A stretch of 64,000 bases of DNA from Trichoplax sp. H2. Lineage: Eukaryota; Placozoa; Uniplacotomia; Trichoplacea. Numbering within the stretch: the stretch's first letter is position 1; each line of letters starts with the position of its first letter. The notes beneath the pieces were generated by a model. That model was not told the DNA's origin. It searched no databases and was given only the letters and a program-made list of their open reading frames with translations. The position numbers and the translations under genes were made by a program. Positions 42,390 to 54,900 of the stretch are shown here, in pieces. The DNA lies in the NCBI GenBank assembly GCA_003344405.1, contig NOWV01000246.1:28674-92673 (forward strand). Reading direction: 5' to 3'.

Positions 42390-45300
42390 TTACGCGATGT
42401 TAATGTTATAACGTTTGCTTTCTATATCGCTATCGTTAAAGCAGTTATTGTTTTTATTGTTATTATTATTATTATTATTTTTTTCTTTTTCCAAACTATC
42501 GGAACAATAAACTATAGCAGTATTGCCTGAGCATGTGTAAAATACAGAATTTTCCATCTTGTTGACATTTTTCATGGCTACGTTGGTTAACTTTGCCTTA
42601 GTGCTTGATTCGTTCCTCTTAATTGTGATCGTATAACCAGCTGAATCTTGTGTTTTATCCTTGGAATTTTTTGATTCATTGGTAGTGGTCTGTCGTTGTT
42701 TGTAATTCATGACAGCGATGGCGATAATAAGAATGATCAGAGAACATACGCAAGTGACCACAACAATAAACCAGGGCTGGTTATAAAATTGGATGGAAGC
42801 CTTTGTCACTTTTATGGATGTCGTTTGAATGGATAGAGTACTACTGGCTTTACTGTTCGCTTTGGGGCCTTTAGTTATTAATTGTACATCGTAAAGAGTA
42901 TTGGACGATAAATTGGTTAATTCGATCTGGCGACTTTTAGCCGGAATGTTATCGTCGTAAATATCAAATTTAGATGAAATGGATTCTTTATATTCTAGAA
43001 TAAACCCCATTACATCAGATTCCTGTACCTGCCACGCTAGTAGTGCTGTATGTTGTGATATATTAACAACTTCTAGGTTAAATGGCGAGGAAGGAATGAT
43101 TGATCGAGTCACAGCTATGACCGAAATTGGTACACCCCCACCGTTTTTGTTACTTGCTGCAACTGTAAATCTGTATTTACCATCAATGAAAGGTCTTGAT
43201 AGCAATAGAGAGGTTAAGTTGCCATCATGAATGTGTATTTGCCATTCATCGGTACGATGTACTGCTAATCCATACGATATAGTATAACTGGTAACGAAGC
43301 TGTCTACGACAATTGGAGGTTGCCAAGTAAGTTGAATTGTACCAATATTGATCTCTTTCGCTTGTAATTGTTGGACTGGCCCTAAAGGCAGCACATTGAA
43401 TGATAAATTGCTTGTTTTAATTAAAATAAAACTATAATCAAGTATGTTTGATACAAGATCGGTAATTATTGTGTAACTATGATTATTTTACCTGGAACAG
43501 GATCGGAAAGAATCAGAGAAGATTGCAAATATGTTTTGCTATCGCCACCTTCATTGAATGCATTAATTCGGTAATTATAACTCTTACCAGCATCTAAGTT
43601 TTCCAATAATATAGTGCTCCGATGATACAGAGTTTTAGTTGTCCTGTTTATAGCGTCATCGTGATCTATTAATTCCACCTATGTTTGCGACGAAAAAGTA
43701 ATATAGAACAGAATTACAATCTAATTTCCGTCGTAATTTAATCTACTTCTATTTCTTAGGTAACAGTGATAATCTTACCGTCAAAATGTGATCACATAAA
43801 TTGATAACTCAGTATTTCTTAGATTGACTGAGACTAGCATTAAGATACAGTATTGGCTAATATTTTACAGTAGGAGGGTTACATAATTGTTATAATGGTC
43901 AGATCGCAATGCATCATAGTTTTACTTACTCTGTAACCAATAACGCTGTTACTTAATGTTTGACTGTGATTACTTTCAGAAAAAAAAGACCAAGTTAAAA
44001 CGACAGCACTGTAAGAGATAACATAAACCGATACATTTTTAACTATTCCATGAGGTGGCTGGTTTCCAAAACGAACTGTGAGATTTTGATGAGGGTCGAC
44101 AGTTATACCAACATTGTTGTAGGAGAAGACGCGTATAACATAGTGCTTGTCTGGTTGTAATCCAGTTACGATAGTATGGTTAATACTGAAATCTGGCAAG
44201 GAAATATTTCGCCGTTGAAATAAACCTCCGAATGCACTTCTTTCACTTAATATAATGCGATAGCCGAAACCCGGTGCGAAGTGAAACAATCTAGGAACTG
44301 ATTTCCACCATACCTCAATTCCATTTATTTCTTGAGCATATCTTGCTCTCACACTTAATGGAGGATAGCCTGGCGCTTCAAAGTACGTATTATTAATATA
44401 CAGATATGCTGGTCTACTAGAGCCTAGTTTATTGACTGCGATAACTGCAACGCGGTAAATATTGAAGGGATAAACTGCAACCATAGCTGATGCTTGCCAA
44501 ACGGGAATATTATCTTTCAGTAAGTGATAATGATGTGAATTAGTAGCAACCAATAACTTATAATATAGCAGCGGGCTGTTGTTCGCCCTGCCAGGGCGCC
44601 ATGTTATCATGACTGATTTCTTATTACCTATTAAGTTATATTGCGTTTCAACTGGTGGTAATGGTGGTCCTTGGATAATAACTTTCCCATCAGCTTTAGC
44701 AAATTTGCGTGTACTGCCAGTTGGTACAAATGAAATAACCACACAATTATAAGTATTGCTGTCATTGATGGATGCTTCTTGAATGACTAACTTGCTGCTA
44801 GTTTCTTTATAAGCCGAAATTTGGACTGCTCCACTATTTTGTAATTCTTCCCTATCATTATTTTTATACCAATGAACACTTGTAGCCAAACGACGATCTT
44901 TATTTATTAAACATGTTAAAGTAATCGTACTACCGATCGGAGCCTGAATTACTGGTGGTACTACGTTGGCGGTAGTTTCTCGGCACACATTAATCATGAC
45001 ACCTCGACTTTGGGTCTTACCATAAACATTACTAGCAGCGCATTTATATAATCCTTCATCAGTGGTTTTTAATGAATGAATAGTAAATCCAAATCCTTTG
45101 ACATATGTTATATGATCATTGACATCTATATTTACGTAGCGATTATTTTTAATTAATTGCGCTCTGGCTTCTGGAATTCCTTCAGCTACACAATCGATGG
45201 AAACGGAATCTCCAATTAACGCTATAACTTCTTCACTGGGTACCTTAATTAGAGTTGGTGGACAACCGTGGACATTCAGGTAGGCATTACTTACAATATT

Positions 45301-46554
45301 GCCAATACTATTCATAGCTATACAAGTATACATATTTGCATCTTCGATAATAGCGTTGTGGACGGTTAGATTACCGTTATTTGTAATGGTATATTTGCTA
45401 CCATTATGGATGCGCTGCGCATTATGGTACCACAAGTAAATAATATTATCGCCGTCAGCAACGCACTGAAATGTAACGTTGTGAGTAAAGCATGCTTCAG
45501 CATTTTTGAGTGGTATCTTCCATTTTGGCTGTCGAATAACGTTAATATCACATTCTGAGAAATTATGACTATCAATTGAAAAAGCATAGCAGGAGTATGT
45601 ACCACGAAGATTCGGTTGTATATCTTTTATTACCAATTCTCGCAAATGATTTTGTATCGCAATCGCAGGATGTGTAGTCAAAATTTGATCATTATATAAC
45701 CACATGATCTTTGGCAATGGCTTACCATAAGCCATACATTCTAACTTGATATTACTGCCAGCTAAGACGGTAGAATCATGTAAAGATTTAACGATGGCAG
45801 TTGGTACTCGTAGTAGAGACGGTTGTTGCGTGAAATTCAGTCGTTGCCACTGCCCGTAAACGTTAATATTAACAAAGCTGTCATTAGATACAAGGTAAAA
45901 TGTTTGTGTGACGATACAACGATAAACTCCAGCGTCTTTAGATTCAGTAAAACTAAAGTATAAATTGCCATTAGATTTGGATATAAAAATTCGCTCATTT
46001 ACTATCACTGGATGTTGTTGCTGTTTGCCTTGATTAGTTACCTCAGACTGACGTACCCATGTAATATTGACAATTGGCGGTATAATTTTAGTTGATGGTA
46101 AATTGCAGTTCAGCATGACACCGGACCCTAACCTTCGGATGGTGTCAGGGAGATTATGAGGAATGGGTACCCTGTTGCCCACATCGACAGTAGCCAACCG
46201 ACTAACGCTAGTCCCCCATTGATTAGTAGCAAAACACTGATATTGACCATGATCTCTTCTCGTGGCTGCTAGTATTGTTAAGCTACCATCTATTAATTTT
46301 ATTCGACTACTGGACGTTATTTCGAAACCATTATGTCTCCATCTGTAGCTGATTAAGTCATAACTTCTAGCGCGACATTTTAAGTAGAGAGGTAATCCGA
46401 TCACAGCAGCTCTACGATCGACATAATCCATTGGCTGTAATTCGAATTCTGGTAGTTGAATTCCCCCTTGATGAAGATGAGCACGGTCACTAACAATTAA
46501 AATAAAATAAGTTGAAAAATATAGTAATGTTGTAGATGCAACTATCGCCTTCAT
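42390..46554 (-). CDS. L1CAM-type adhesion molecule 2 (6 Ig, 5 FN3, TM)
   Basis: Exons 46554-43930, 43678-43492 and 43381-42390 total 3804 nt, 1267 residues. They have the same three-exon plan and phases (0, then 1) as the paralogs. Signal peptide: MKAIVASTTLLYFSTYFILIV. Six Ig domains follow; the first ends in the L1-type signature YQCFATNQWGTSVSR. Five FN3 domains follow, with PLPPVETQYN at the start of FN3-1. The transmembrane helix is about residues 1138-1160 (WFIVVVTCVCSLIILIIAIA). The cytoplasmic tail of about 107 residues contains AGYTITIKRN, a match to the first paralog, and a run of asparagines encoded by an AAT/AAC repeat (42445-42484). No FIGQY-type motif is present. Likely function is homophilic or heterophilic cell adhesion at the surface (inference). 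The gene is head to head with the next plus-strand gene, 365 bases away. Confidence 0.92.
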
Positions 46555-46919
46555 CGTTTTCTCAATTATTCAGGGCCCAAAAGTTTTCGAGATATTTTCT
46601 TCTAGCCAATCGATTTACTTATCGTAACTTAAGCCAAAAGTACAAACCCTAGGAAGAAGACTCAATATTTAATACTGGTTGGAGCAAGGATAGAAAAAAG
46701 TTACATAAAATTATTATCAATCTTTAGGTAAATAGGTCGCTCTAAGTTCGCACCAGGTTAATGCTGACTTGTAAAAATTACGACCTTTCTACTTATCGCT
46801 AGGCTACTGTTCGCAACAAATATTCTAAATCTCTACTTTAAGTAGTTTATGATTAATCATAAAGTCATCATTTTATCGACGAGGATTTGATATTCTCTTA
46901 GTGGAACTACATTTATCTC
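46555..46919. other. Short divergent intergenic region
   Basis: Only 365 bases separate the start codon of the second L1-type gene (-) from the tentative start of the next gene (+). It may act as a shared promoter. No specific site can be assigned. Confidence 0.4.
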
Positions 46920-49900
46920 ATGAATTTGTAACCTTTAGTGTGCAATATTTTAGCGATTATACAAATACGTACATAGTCGGAGTTTTTAAAAAATTAACTT
47001 ACTTGCTAAACAGTATGATAAAACGTCTACCACCGTGCCTTTACCAATAATATAATAACGTCATACAGGGCGAAATGTTAAGATGATGGGAATATTGGCA
47101 AGGAAACAAGTAAAATAGTGAAGGCGGCTAAGAAAAAATCTGAATGATCTTGTAAAATATTGAAAAATCTCAGATTAAATTTTCAATAAGCATCTAAATA
47201 GATTTCATATCATCATATTGTAGCTTCAAATACGATCATTTTTTACAGGTTAGTCACCAATAGGAAATGTCCACGACTTATTCAGGATTTGTATCGAGGG
47301 CAACGGTAAGTATTTGTATTATTGTTAAGATGTAGAGTAAGATATTCACTTTCTCCGAAAAGCTAAAAAAGGACGACAGTTTGAAGCAATACCTTGCTAC
47401 AGCGATCAATGTGTTAACGCATCATTCGCATTGACCTGTGTACTCTGCTACATAAATAAATTTTCCATCACAGGGACCAATACTGCAAAACAAAAACCGC
47501 ATGGTGTCGTCATTCTATTCGATCCGACCAGCATTTTTCTTGAAAGTTCTCGACCAATGAATACCGTTGGTTTGTACGTCCTTCCTACAGGTAAGTGGCC
47601 ACCAAGGAAGAGTAAACATCGGTAAACATGCATGCTATAAAGACGAAAATACGTAGCAAGCTATACTAATTTAATCAAAAACTTCAGTATTGTGACGATA
47701 TCGATAAGATTTAGTAATTCAATTTCTGAGTAGTGCATAATTTATGCGAACGCTGTTCATTAATTAATTATTCTAACTTACTTTTTTCCGGAATCGAATC
47801 CTAATGCACTCAGTATCTTGTAATGTATGATAATATTTTACTATTGCATACTTTAGCTGTGAGTAGACGATATTATGGTGGGTAGCATTAAAATTTGACG
47901 GTTAAATTTCTGAAATGCAATATGTTACACGCGCCTTCTACAGAATATTTCGTAGTAATGTGCAAGACTGCTCGAAGCATATTTGTATCTTTATGGGAAT
48001 ACTACTTCACTCGAGATAGAAGTTAAGATATCATTATCTTAACCAAGTTTAATGATAGGCTACCGTATGCTGAATGTATAGCAATTTGCATTTGGTCAAT
48101 TTTTGTTATGTTGACTACATGATCACAAGGAATGATTGCAACACAATTTGAATTTAATCCACTTCTAGACACGTTCCTGAGTTTTTTCTCCTTATTTCTC
48201 GGCGACCCGTAATTGCAGTTCCCCGATTTAAAAAAAAAAGGGTATTGTTCTGCTGTATGTATGGTATATTTAGTACCTACTGAAGAGATATTAACACAAA
48301 AATAAGTCCATACCTTAGTATCAAGGTACAATCCGATGAATGTTTAATATCAAAACTATAGTAATTTATTCATGTTTTAAATCACTTAGTTGCCCGCATG
48401 TACACGCTATAGATTATGGTTATGTACTTGCATTCCATATGTATCTAAATTAAATTACAATTTAACTAGTGTAAACATCGAAAATTTATGCTTAACTTAA
48501 TTATACATCGGATAGTCATGCTTTTGGTAATTGCAAATATGACAATGATAGAATGTTTATATTAAATTTAGTAATCTACCATAGACATAATACTGCTGGG
48601 CTTTAGTTTTATATGTACCTTAATTATTGCCAAAGCTGTTTTCTATTAATATAACTCACTCTATCAAATTAGTATCAGCCGTAGTTTTAGCCAATAATTG
48701 CTTTCTTATAAATCTTTTATGACACAGCGGATATAAGTGAAGGCATAGCGGCTAAAGATTTCCCTGCTATTTATGCTTTTGCATGCAAATACTGTCAGAA
48801 GTGCAATATGTATGAAAAATTAATACCACCGAAAGGTTTGTAACATCGTGTTACTAGGGATCTTAAGGTGGCTATCTACAGTACCTTAAAACCCGTACAT
48901 ACGAATGTTTAGTTTTATAGAAAACGATAGGATACAAATTGAGATGACACAAAGGTAGACTTTTGAGACAGGTGATTGAGCAGCCATAAGGATTCTTTAG
49001 TTTACATAATGCAATTCTCATGTGTATTGACTTTGTAAAGAAAGTAATTTCTACAAATTTTCGTTTTAAGCTCGTAAGCTAACACGCTAGGCAAAAGGAA
49101 TTCGTTGTTTCAATCCGAATTGTACAAATGAACACATTGTTTATTTGCATGATCATTGCGTACGTAAAATATGAATATAATTATAATTATAACTATTAAA
49201 ACGACTTTTCCGTCATTATTGTTTTGAGAGCTAATTACTTTGCAGGCATTATATTATGTTAATGAAGACGCCTTGTGCTGGATACAAATTTCTGTTAAAA
49301 AATTTCTTATTAAGGGTATTATTAGGGACAAATTTGTTATTTTTTCAGTACGCCATGTATAACTGCTATAATATATCCACATACCAATGCTACCCTATCT
49401 GCTATAATTTTATCTTGCATGCTTGTAACATAAGATAAGCGTGTAGGGATGATTTTGACTACGTCGCATACTGAATATAGTCATTTAATCGATCTCGCAT
49501 TCACGGTTTTATTATTTGATACTGTTGTAGGATGGCTTTCATCATGTTGGCAGCCTCGATCTACTCAAGATTAACCTTATTTCAGATTACTAACTCTTAG
49601 ACCTATGTAATAGACGCTAATTTAATTACCGGAAAATATTAAATAATCACAATGACCATCAAATCATACGTAATACATTTCACGTAATACCAAGTTGTGA
49701 TGTCGTATGACACTACGGTCTAGACTTCTGTCATTGGACATAAATACAACATAAATATTTCCTTGAGCACTACGATGCAGTATTAAGGCTATCATAAAGA
49801 TTCAATGTAAATATACGGTGCATATACATATAAGTGTATACGCTATTAAAGAAGAGGGCACATTTTTGACAGTACTTAAGGTGACTCCGTTGATGATCAG

Positions 49901-50819
49901 CATTTTTTATTTTTTCCCTCTATAGTAACTATCGATCACTTGTACATTTATTGCAACATAGTGATGAAGCTATTGTTAACAAAATTGTCCATTGAATTGC
50001 TTTCTGATACCGTATTAAAATATTCGTTAATAGTGGCTGTATCAGGAAGGTAACTCCGTTCTAGGAAATCCGACTTATTTTTTACTGATAGGTAGCAATC
50101 ACATAGTGAGCATATAATTCTGTCTAAGTACATGATTGAAAGTAACGAAAATATCCTTGTAGCACGTATTCCATATTCCAGACGTATGCTGGACCTGATC
50201 AACGTAGTGTTTAAATACAAGAATCTAAATGGATAAAAAATGATTTTACAGGAATTGCCATGTAAAGTTATTGTATATTATACCTAGTTGCAGTTTACGC
50301 ATTACTTAGTTTTCCTAAATTAAGTAGCATGTAGCCTTTAGTACGATAATTTCTCCACCAAAATTAATGAAGATTTTTTCCCGGAATATCACGTTAGTTA
50401 TATAATATAGATTGTGAACCAAATTTCTTTAAAGATTATCTGAAATTGTCCGACTTAAGACTCAGGTTCTGCACTCGTGTCCGTTGTAGTATATTATTAA
50501 AACATTACTTTCCTTTCAAGTGTCAACTGCTAATTTGAGTGAATCGAGCTTGAAAATTATCATTGTAGTCGCAATAGCTTACCCTATCCACTTATTTTTG
50601 GGATATGTAAGTGTATTCGTTGATGGATTTACTACGTAGTCGAACATTCGGGTTCAAACTGATGTAGCTATATTGCTCTCGTAACCAAGGCAGGCTCAGT
50701 ACGGAAAATTCGTTTTCGCAGCATATGAAATCACTTCACACCTAATTGATTCAATTCTAATTTTATATGAAATCAAAACTATGTCAATATGTTGTAAGCC
50801 GGAGCGAAAATGTATCTAA
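46920..50819 (+). CDS. Putative multi-pass membrane protein, family unknown
   Basis: A chain of nine exons fits in phase: 46920-46927 (tentative ATG), 47249-47305, 47403-47590, 47857-47877, 48728-48835, 48921-48954, 49246-49424, 50521-50606, 50694-50819. The N-terminal part has KCPRLIQDLYRGQR, an extracellular-looking stretch with NASFALTCVLCYINKF and HGVVILFDPTSIFLESSRP, then a cysteine-rich ACKYCQKCNMYEK. The C-terminal part holds three hydrophobic segments: FLLKNFLLRVLLGTNLLFF, IIIVVAIAYPIHLFLGY, and HLIDSILILYEI. It ends in SICCKPERKCI. About 265 residues. The exons at 47403, 48728, 50521 and 50694 look most convincing; the 21-nt and 34-nt exons could be chance. I cannot name the family. 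CxxC next to TM segments recalls DHHC enzymes, but no DHHC motif follows. Confidence 0.45.
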
Positions 50820-51940
50820 CATAGGAGTGAATGTTACTACTTTATTATTAATGTGGTGTGATTTAATTTGGGCGAATAATGTTATACACGGAAACTTTAA
50901 AACTGATGATATTCAAACAGTTATTGTTAAAATCCGAATACACGCAATTCGTGAAAGCCTATGAATTTTTCATAACTGTTATAGCACAGAGCAAAAACTG
51001 TTAGGTTTAGTCTTTCAAAAACTATCGAATATTTTAACATCAGTTATTAGTACCCACGCAAATAACATTAACGTAAGAAAATGATATAATTATAAATTTA
51101 AATTATTCCATATTTTGCTTTGTTATATATTATAACAGATACGATACTTAGCAAATTTATGTAACTGATGCGTTAGCGAGCGCGACATTTTCATGAATAT
51201 GTATTACGTAGCATGTGCTAAATATCAATAGTTATATAATGAAATCGTAATAGATAAAACCGCTTTCATACACAAAATCAGCGAAGGTTATAAAATGCAA
51301 TTGTACTATTTGGAATCGTTGCAAAGTAAATAGTTACTTTTTTTATATGTAAATCCTACCGGAAAAAGTTTCTGTAGATAACTTTATAGCTAGCCTAAAT
51401 GGCCTACAGTGTTGCAGTTGGTGAATAACATAGAAAATGGGGAAGTAATACTTCTCGTATTACTCCTAATTTGGCAAGTCATATAAAGTTAGTAATGTAA
51501 TAGTATACACATAGGAATAATATTCTGCTGTCTGCCTTTTGATTATGTAATACGGTATAGCATAAATAAGATTAACATGAGTAATGTACTATTTTATAGT
51601 AAATGAAGAAATATTTTACAAAGCCTCTATAAGAATGCGTAATGCCTTAACTCAATGTTTTGTTGTGGTATTACACAAAATAGTGCATTTAAACATTAAC
51701 ATCGATCATTAACCCTAACGAAATGTCTTGATATAATCAATAAATTAAGACAATCGTTGTTATCGATCGTTAATGATAAATTACAAAATTGCTGCATTCC
51801 TTTAATCGAAGTGAGCATGATATTAAATATTCATGTGAAGCGGACATATCATTGTTTATATGTTCCATAATTTCACTTTAAAATTTGTATCATCAGTGAA
51901 ATAGAAAATCGCTCACTAAGCATAGCTTTTTATCTCTTTC
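50820..51940. other. Intergenic between convergent genes
   Basis: AT-rich 3' flanks of the membrane-protein gene (+) and the third L1-type gene (-). No exon seen. An open frame at 50767-50964 overlaps the last exon of the plus-strand gene in another frame. Confidence 0.5.
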
Positions 51941-54900
51941 TTATACGAATGTGGAAAATGCGGAATTATTTGGATTTATGGTGCTAGCTGGACTAGCAGG
52001 TCGGCTGTGGCGTGGTAACGATGAGGAATTTAAATGATTACTGCTGTTATATTGTGATCTGCTTTCGTATTTTGAATCCCCATATTCACCAATGAATGAG
52101 CCATCTTCATTGAATTTGGACAAGCCAGGTAAATCAGCATATTCATCCATACTATCTAAACTTTCTCGATCAATATCAGCTTGCTTAAAATCATTAGAAG
52201 TGTATGTTGTGTCGTGGGGCAATGGTGGTCTTTTGATTGGTATATCATCCATATCCTCGGCCGGTAACGGAGGTATCTCCGGTTTGTCTTCGTCCTGAAT
52301 GTTGATACGATGTTCTTGATGATGCAACGGATAGTGGCCTTTATGTACACCCTGACTCCTTTTCTTATAAGCTGATCGCACCAAAAAGATAATTATTAAA
52401 ATGACTATTAACCCGCCAACCGCACTAACCAAGCCAATAAACCAAGGTTCCTGGTAAAATGGTAAAATTTGCTGCCCCACCTCCGGTTGAGTTTTAGCTT
52501 GAATTGCATTGCTTGGCAAGCTATAAGCATTCCTACTCCTTGCTACAACATGAAACTCATAACTTGTGTCTGCTGTTAAGCGAGTAACGATGGTTCTTCT
52601 AGTAGATGGATTTAATAGTAAAGTGATATTTTCGTGTGGCGATGTAGCAGTTGAAAGTCTATACTGTACAATGAATCCATCTAATGGTACTTCTACTACA
52701 TCCCATTCAATAGTTGCTGTTGTTATTGTTGTTGTTCCAACCAATCGCAAGTTAGTTGGTGCTTGTGGCCCATTGCCTTGGACGCTTATTTGCGTAGTGC
52801 GAGGTACACCATATCCATTGGCATTTCGAGGCGTTACAGTAAAACGATAGATTCCAGTATTCATATCATAATAGTTGAAAGTAACTTCTGAGCCAATTGT
52901 GCGATTACTAATTGTTTTAACGACATTGCCTTCCACATCTACTATTGCGTAATCCACTTTATAGTGGACAATAGGTCCGTTGGTTACACTCGGTGTTGTC
53001 CAAATTAAACGAATTTGGCCTCTAATAGGTTCCGTTGCGGCAATACTACCTACACTCTCTGCGCAGCAAATTGATACGGATAAGTTAGTTATACATGTCA
53101 TTTATTGAATTATACTTGATTTTCCTACAGTAACAATATAATGATATTGATAATAAAAATCTTGATATGTTGCTTACCGGGTACAGGCTGTCCTGTGTAG
53201 CTCCAAACCATGTCAGAATAAGGTCCATCTCCACCTTCAGCGTAGGCATTAACACGGAAGGTATAATTAGCAAATCTTTCCAAATTATTAATAGTGACTT
53301 GACTAACATCTCCAAAGACGTTTATTGAGGCAATAGAGTTGTCGTAGATCCAATGTGAAACCTATAATTTCAGATAATTGAAGTGAATAATTAATCATAC
53401 GAATGTAATCAAAAAAGCCTGACTATAGCAAAGCTACTACTAATTACAGCCTATTTATTTCAATCCTGTCCGCTAGAGTATCGTTATCACAGTTTTGTAA
53501 CTAATATCTTCAATTCTGATGCCAGTGTGTAAAACACTATAATTTTACTGGTGCAGTCTGAGTTTTATACTCGGTCAGATAAAATAGTAATATTACGCCG
53601 ATTAATATCAAACCGCATTAATACATTATTTTTATACTTTAAAGCGGGATCACAATATCTCCTACCCTATATCCTGTGGCTGTCGACTGTGTAGAGGTGA
53701 TTTTATTCCAAACTACGAAGACCCGATCAGTACTGATTAAGTAAGCTTTTAAATTTGTTGGAGCTGATGAAGGTGGTGCTATTCCAGTGAAAACCGAGGC
53801 GATTGGTGTCTTTATGTTACCTTCACCAACATCATTATAGGGAACAAGTTGAAATTCATATCTAGTATTTGGCAATAGAGCTGATAAACGAAAGGAGCCG
53901 GTGTTCCCTAAAGATCTGGACACCCATCCAGTTATACTAGCTTGGGTTCTATAATATAATCGATAACCTATACCAGGTCCGTTTTGATGTTGTCTTGATA
54001 GTAGAACCCAAACAATTTGTACTGCGGTATTTTCATTGGCAATACCAAAAAATCGAACGCTACCAAGACCCTCATACGGCACATCTGTATCCGTAACATG
54101 ATTAATACTAAGGCTATTTCGACTTATACCGACACCATTGACAGCAGCTACAACGATTTGATAGGTATTCCAAGGTGATAACTGAATACCGCGGTAGGTA
54201 GCAGAAACAGGAACATTATTATCAGCATCTCTCCAGACGCTAACTGAATTGACTAGATAACGTATGATAAACTTTTGTAATGGGCTATTGTTAGAATTAC
54301 CCGGCAGCCAAGAAATATACATTGAACTTTTAGTTTTATTTCTCGATGAAACATTGAACGGTGGATCTGGTATGTCGTTGATAGTAATAGCAGCCGTTCT
54401 AGTACGACGTTCATAACCAACACTTGGGACTAATGTAGCGATATTACACGCGTAATTACCGCTATCGGCTAAAGTACTGTTCACAAAAGTAAGTATGCTA
54501 TTTAAGTTAGTAGTTTGAATTACTGCACGAGGATTTGTTACATTAGCTCCGTTAATAGTCCAATAAATAGTGGCATCCAAAGTTGAATCTTTTGTAGCAT
54601 TACAATGCAAAGTGAATGGGCTTGGACGGCGGAATGAACGTGAAGTTGGTGAAGTAACAAAGACTGTACTATCTCTTACTACAGCGGTACCACTTGCATC
54701 GATACTACCACGAGTATTACTGGCAATGCAGCGATAAACTCCGGCATCACTCTGGTTAACGTTACGGATAACCAAATTACCGTTCAAGAGTACAGTGTAT
54801 TTATTGGTTGTTGCGAGATTTAATGCGACATTATCTTTCAGATAGGTCATCTTGGGACGAGGACCTCCATCAACAGTGCATCGAAAAACAGATGATGAAC

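Noticed and set aside
48728-48835. ACKYCQKCNMYEK as part of a DHHC palmitoyltransferase
   Set aside because: The spacing starts like CRD-DHHC, but no His-rich or DHHC segment follows in any nearby exon.
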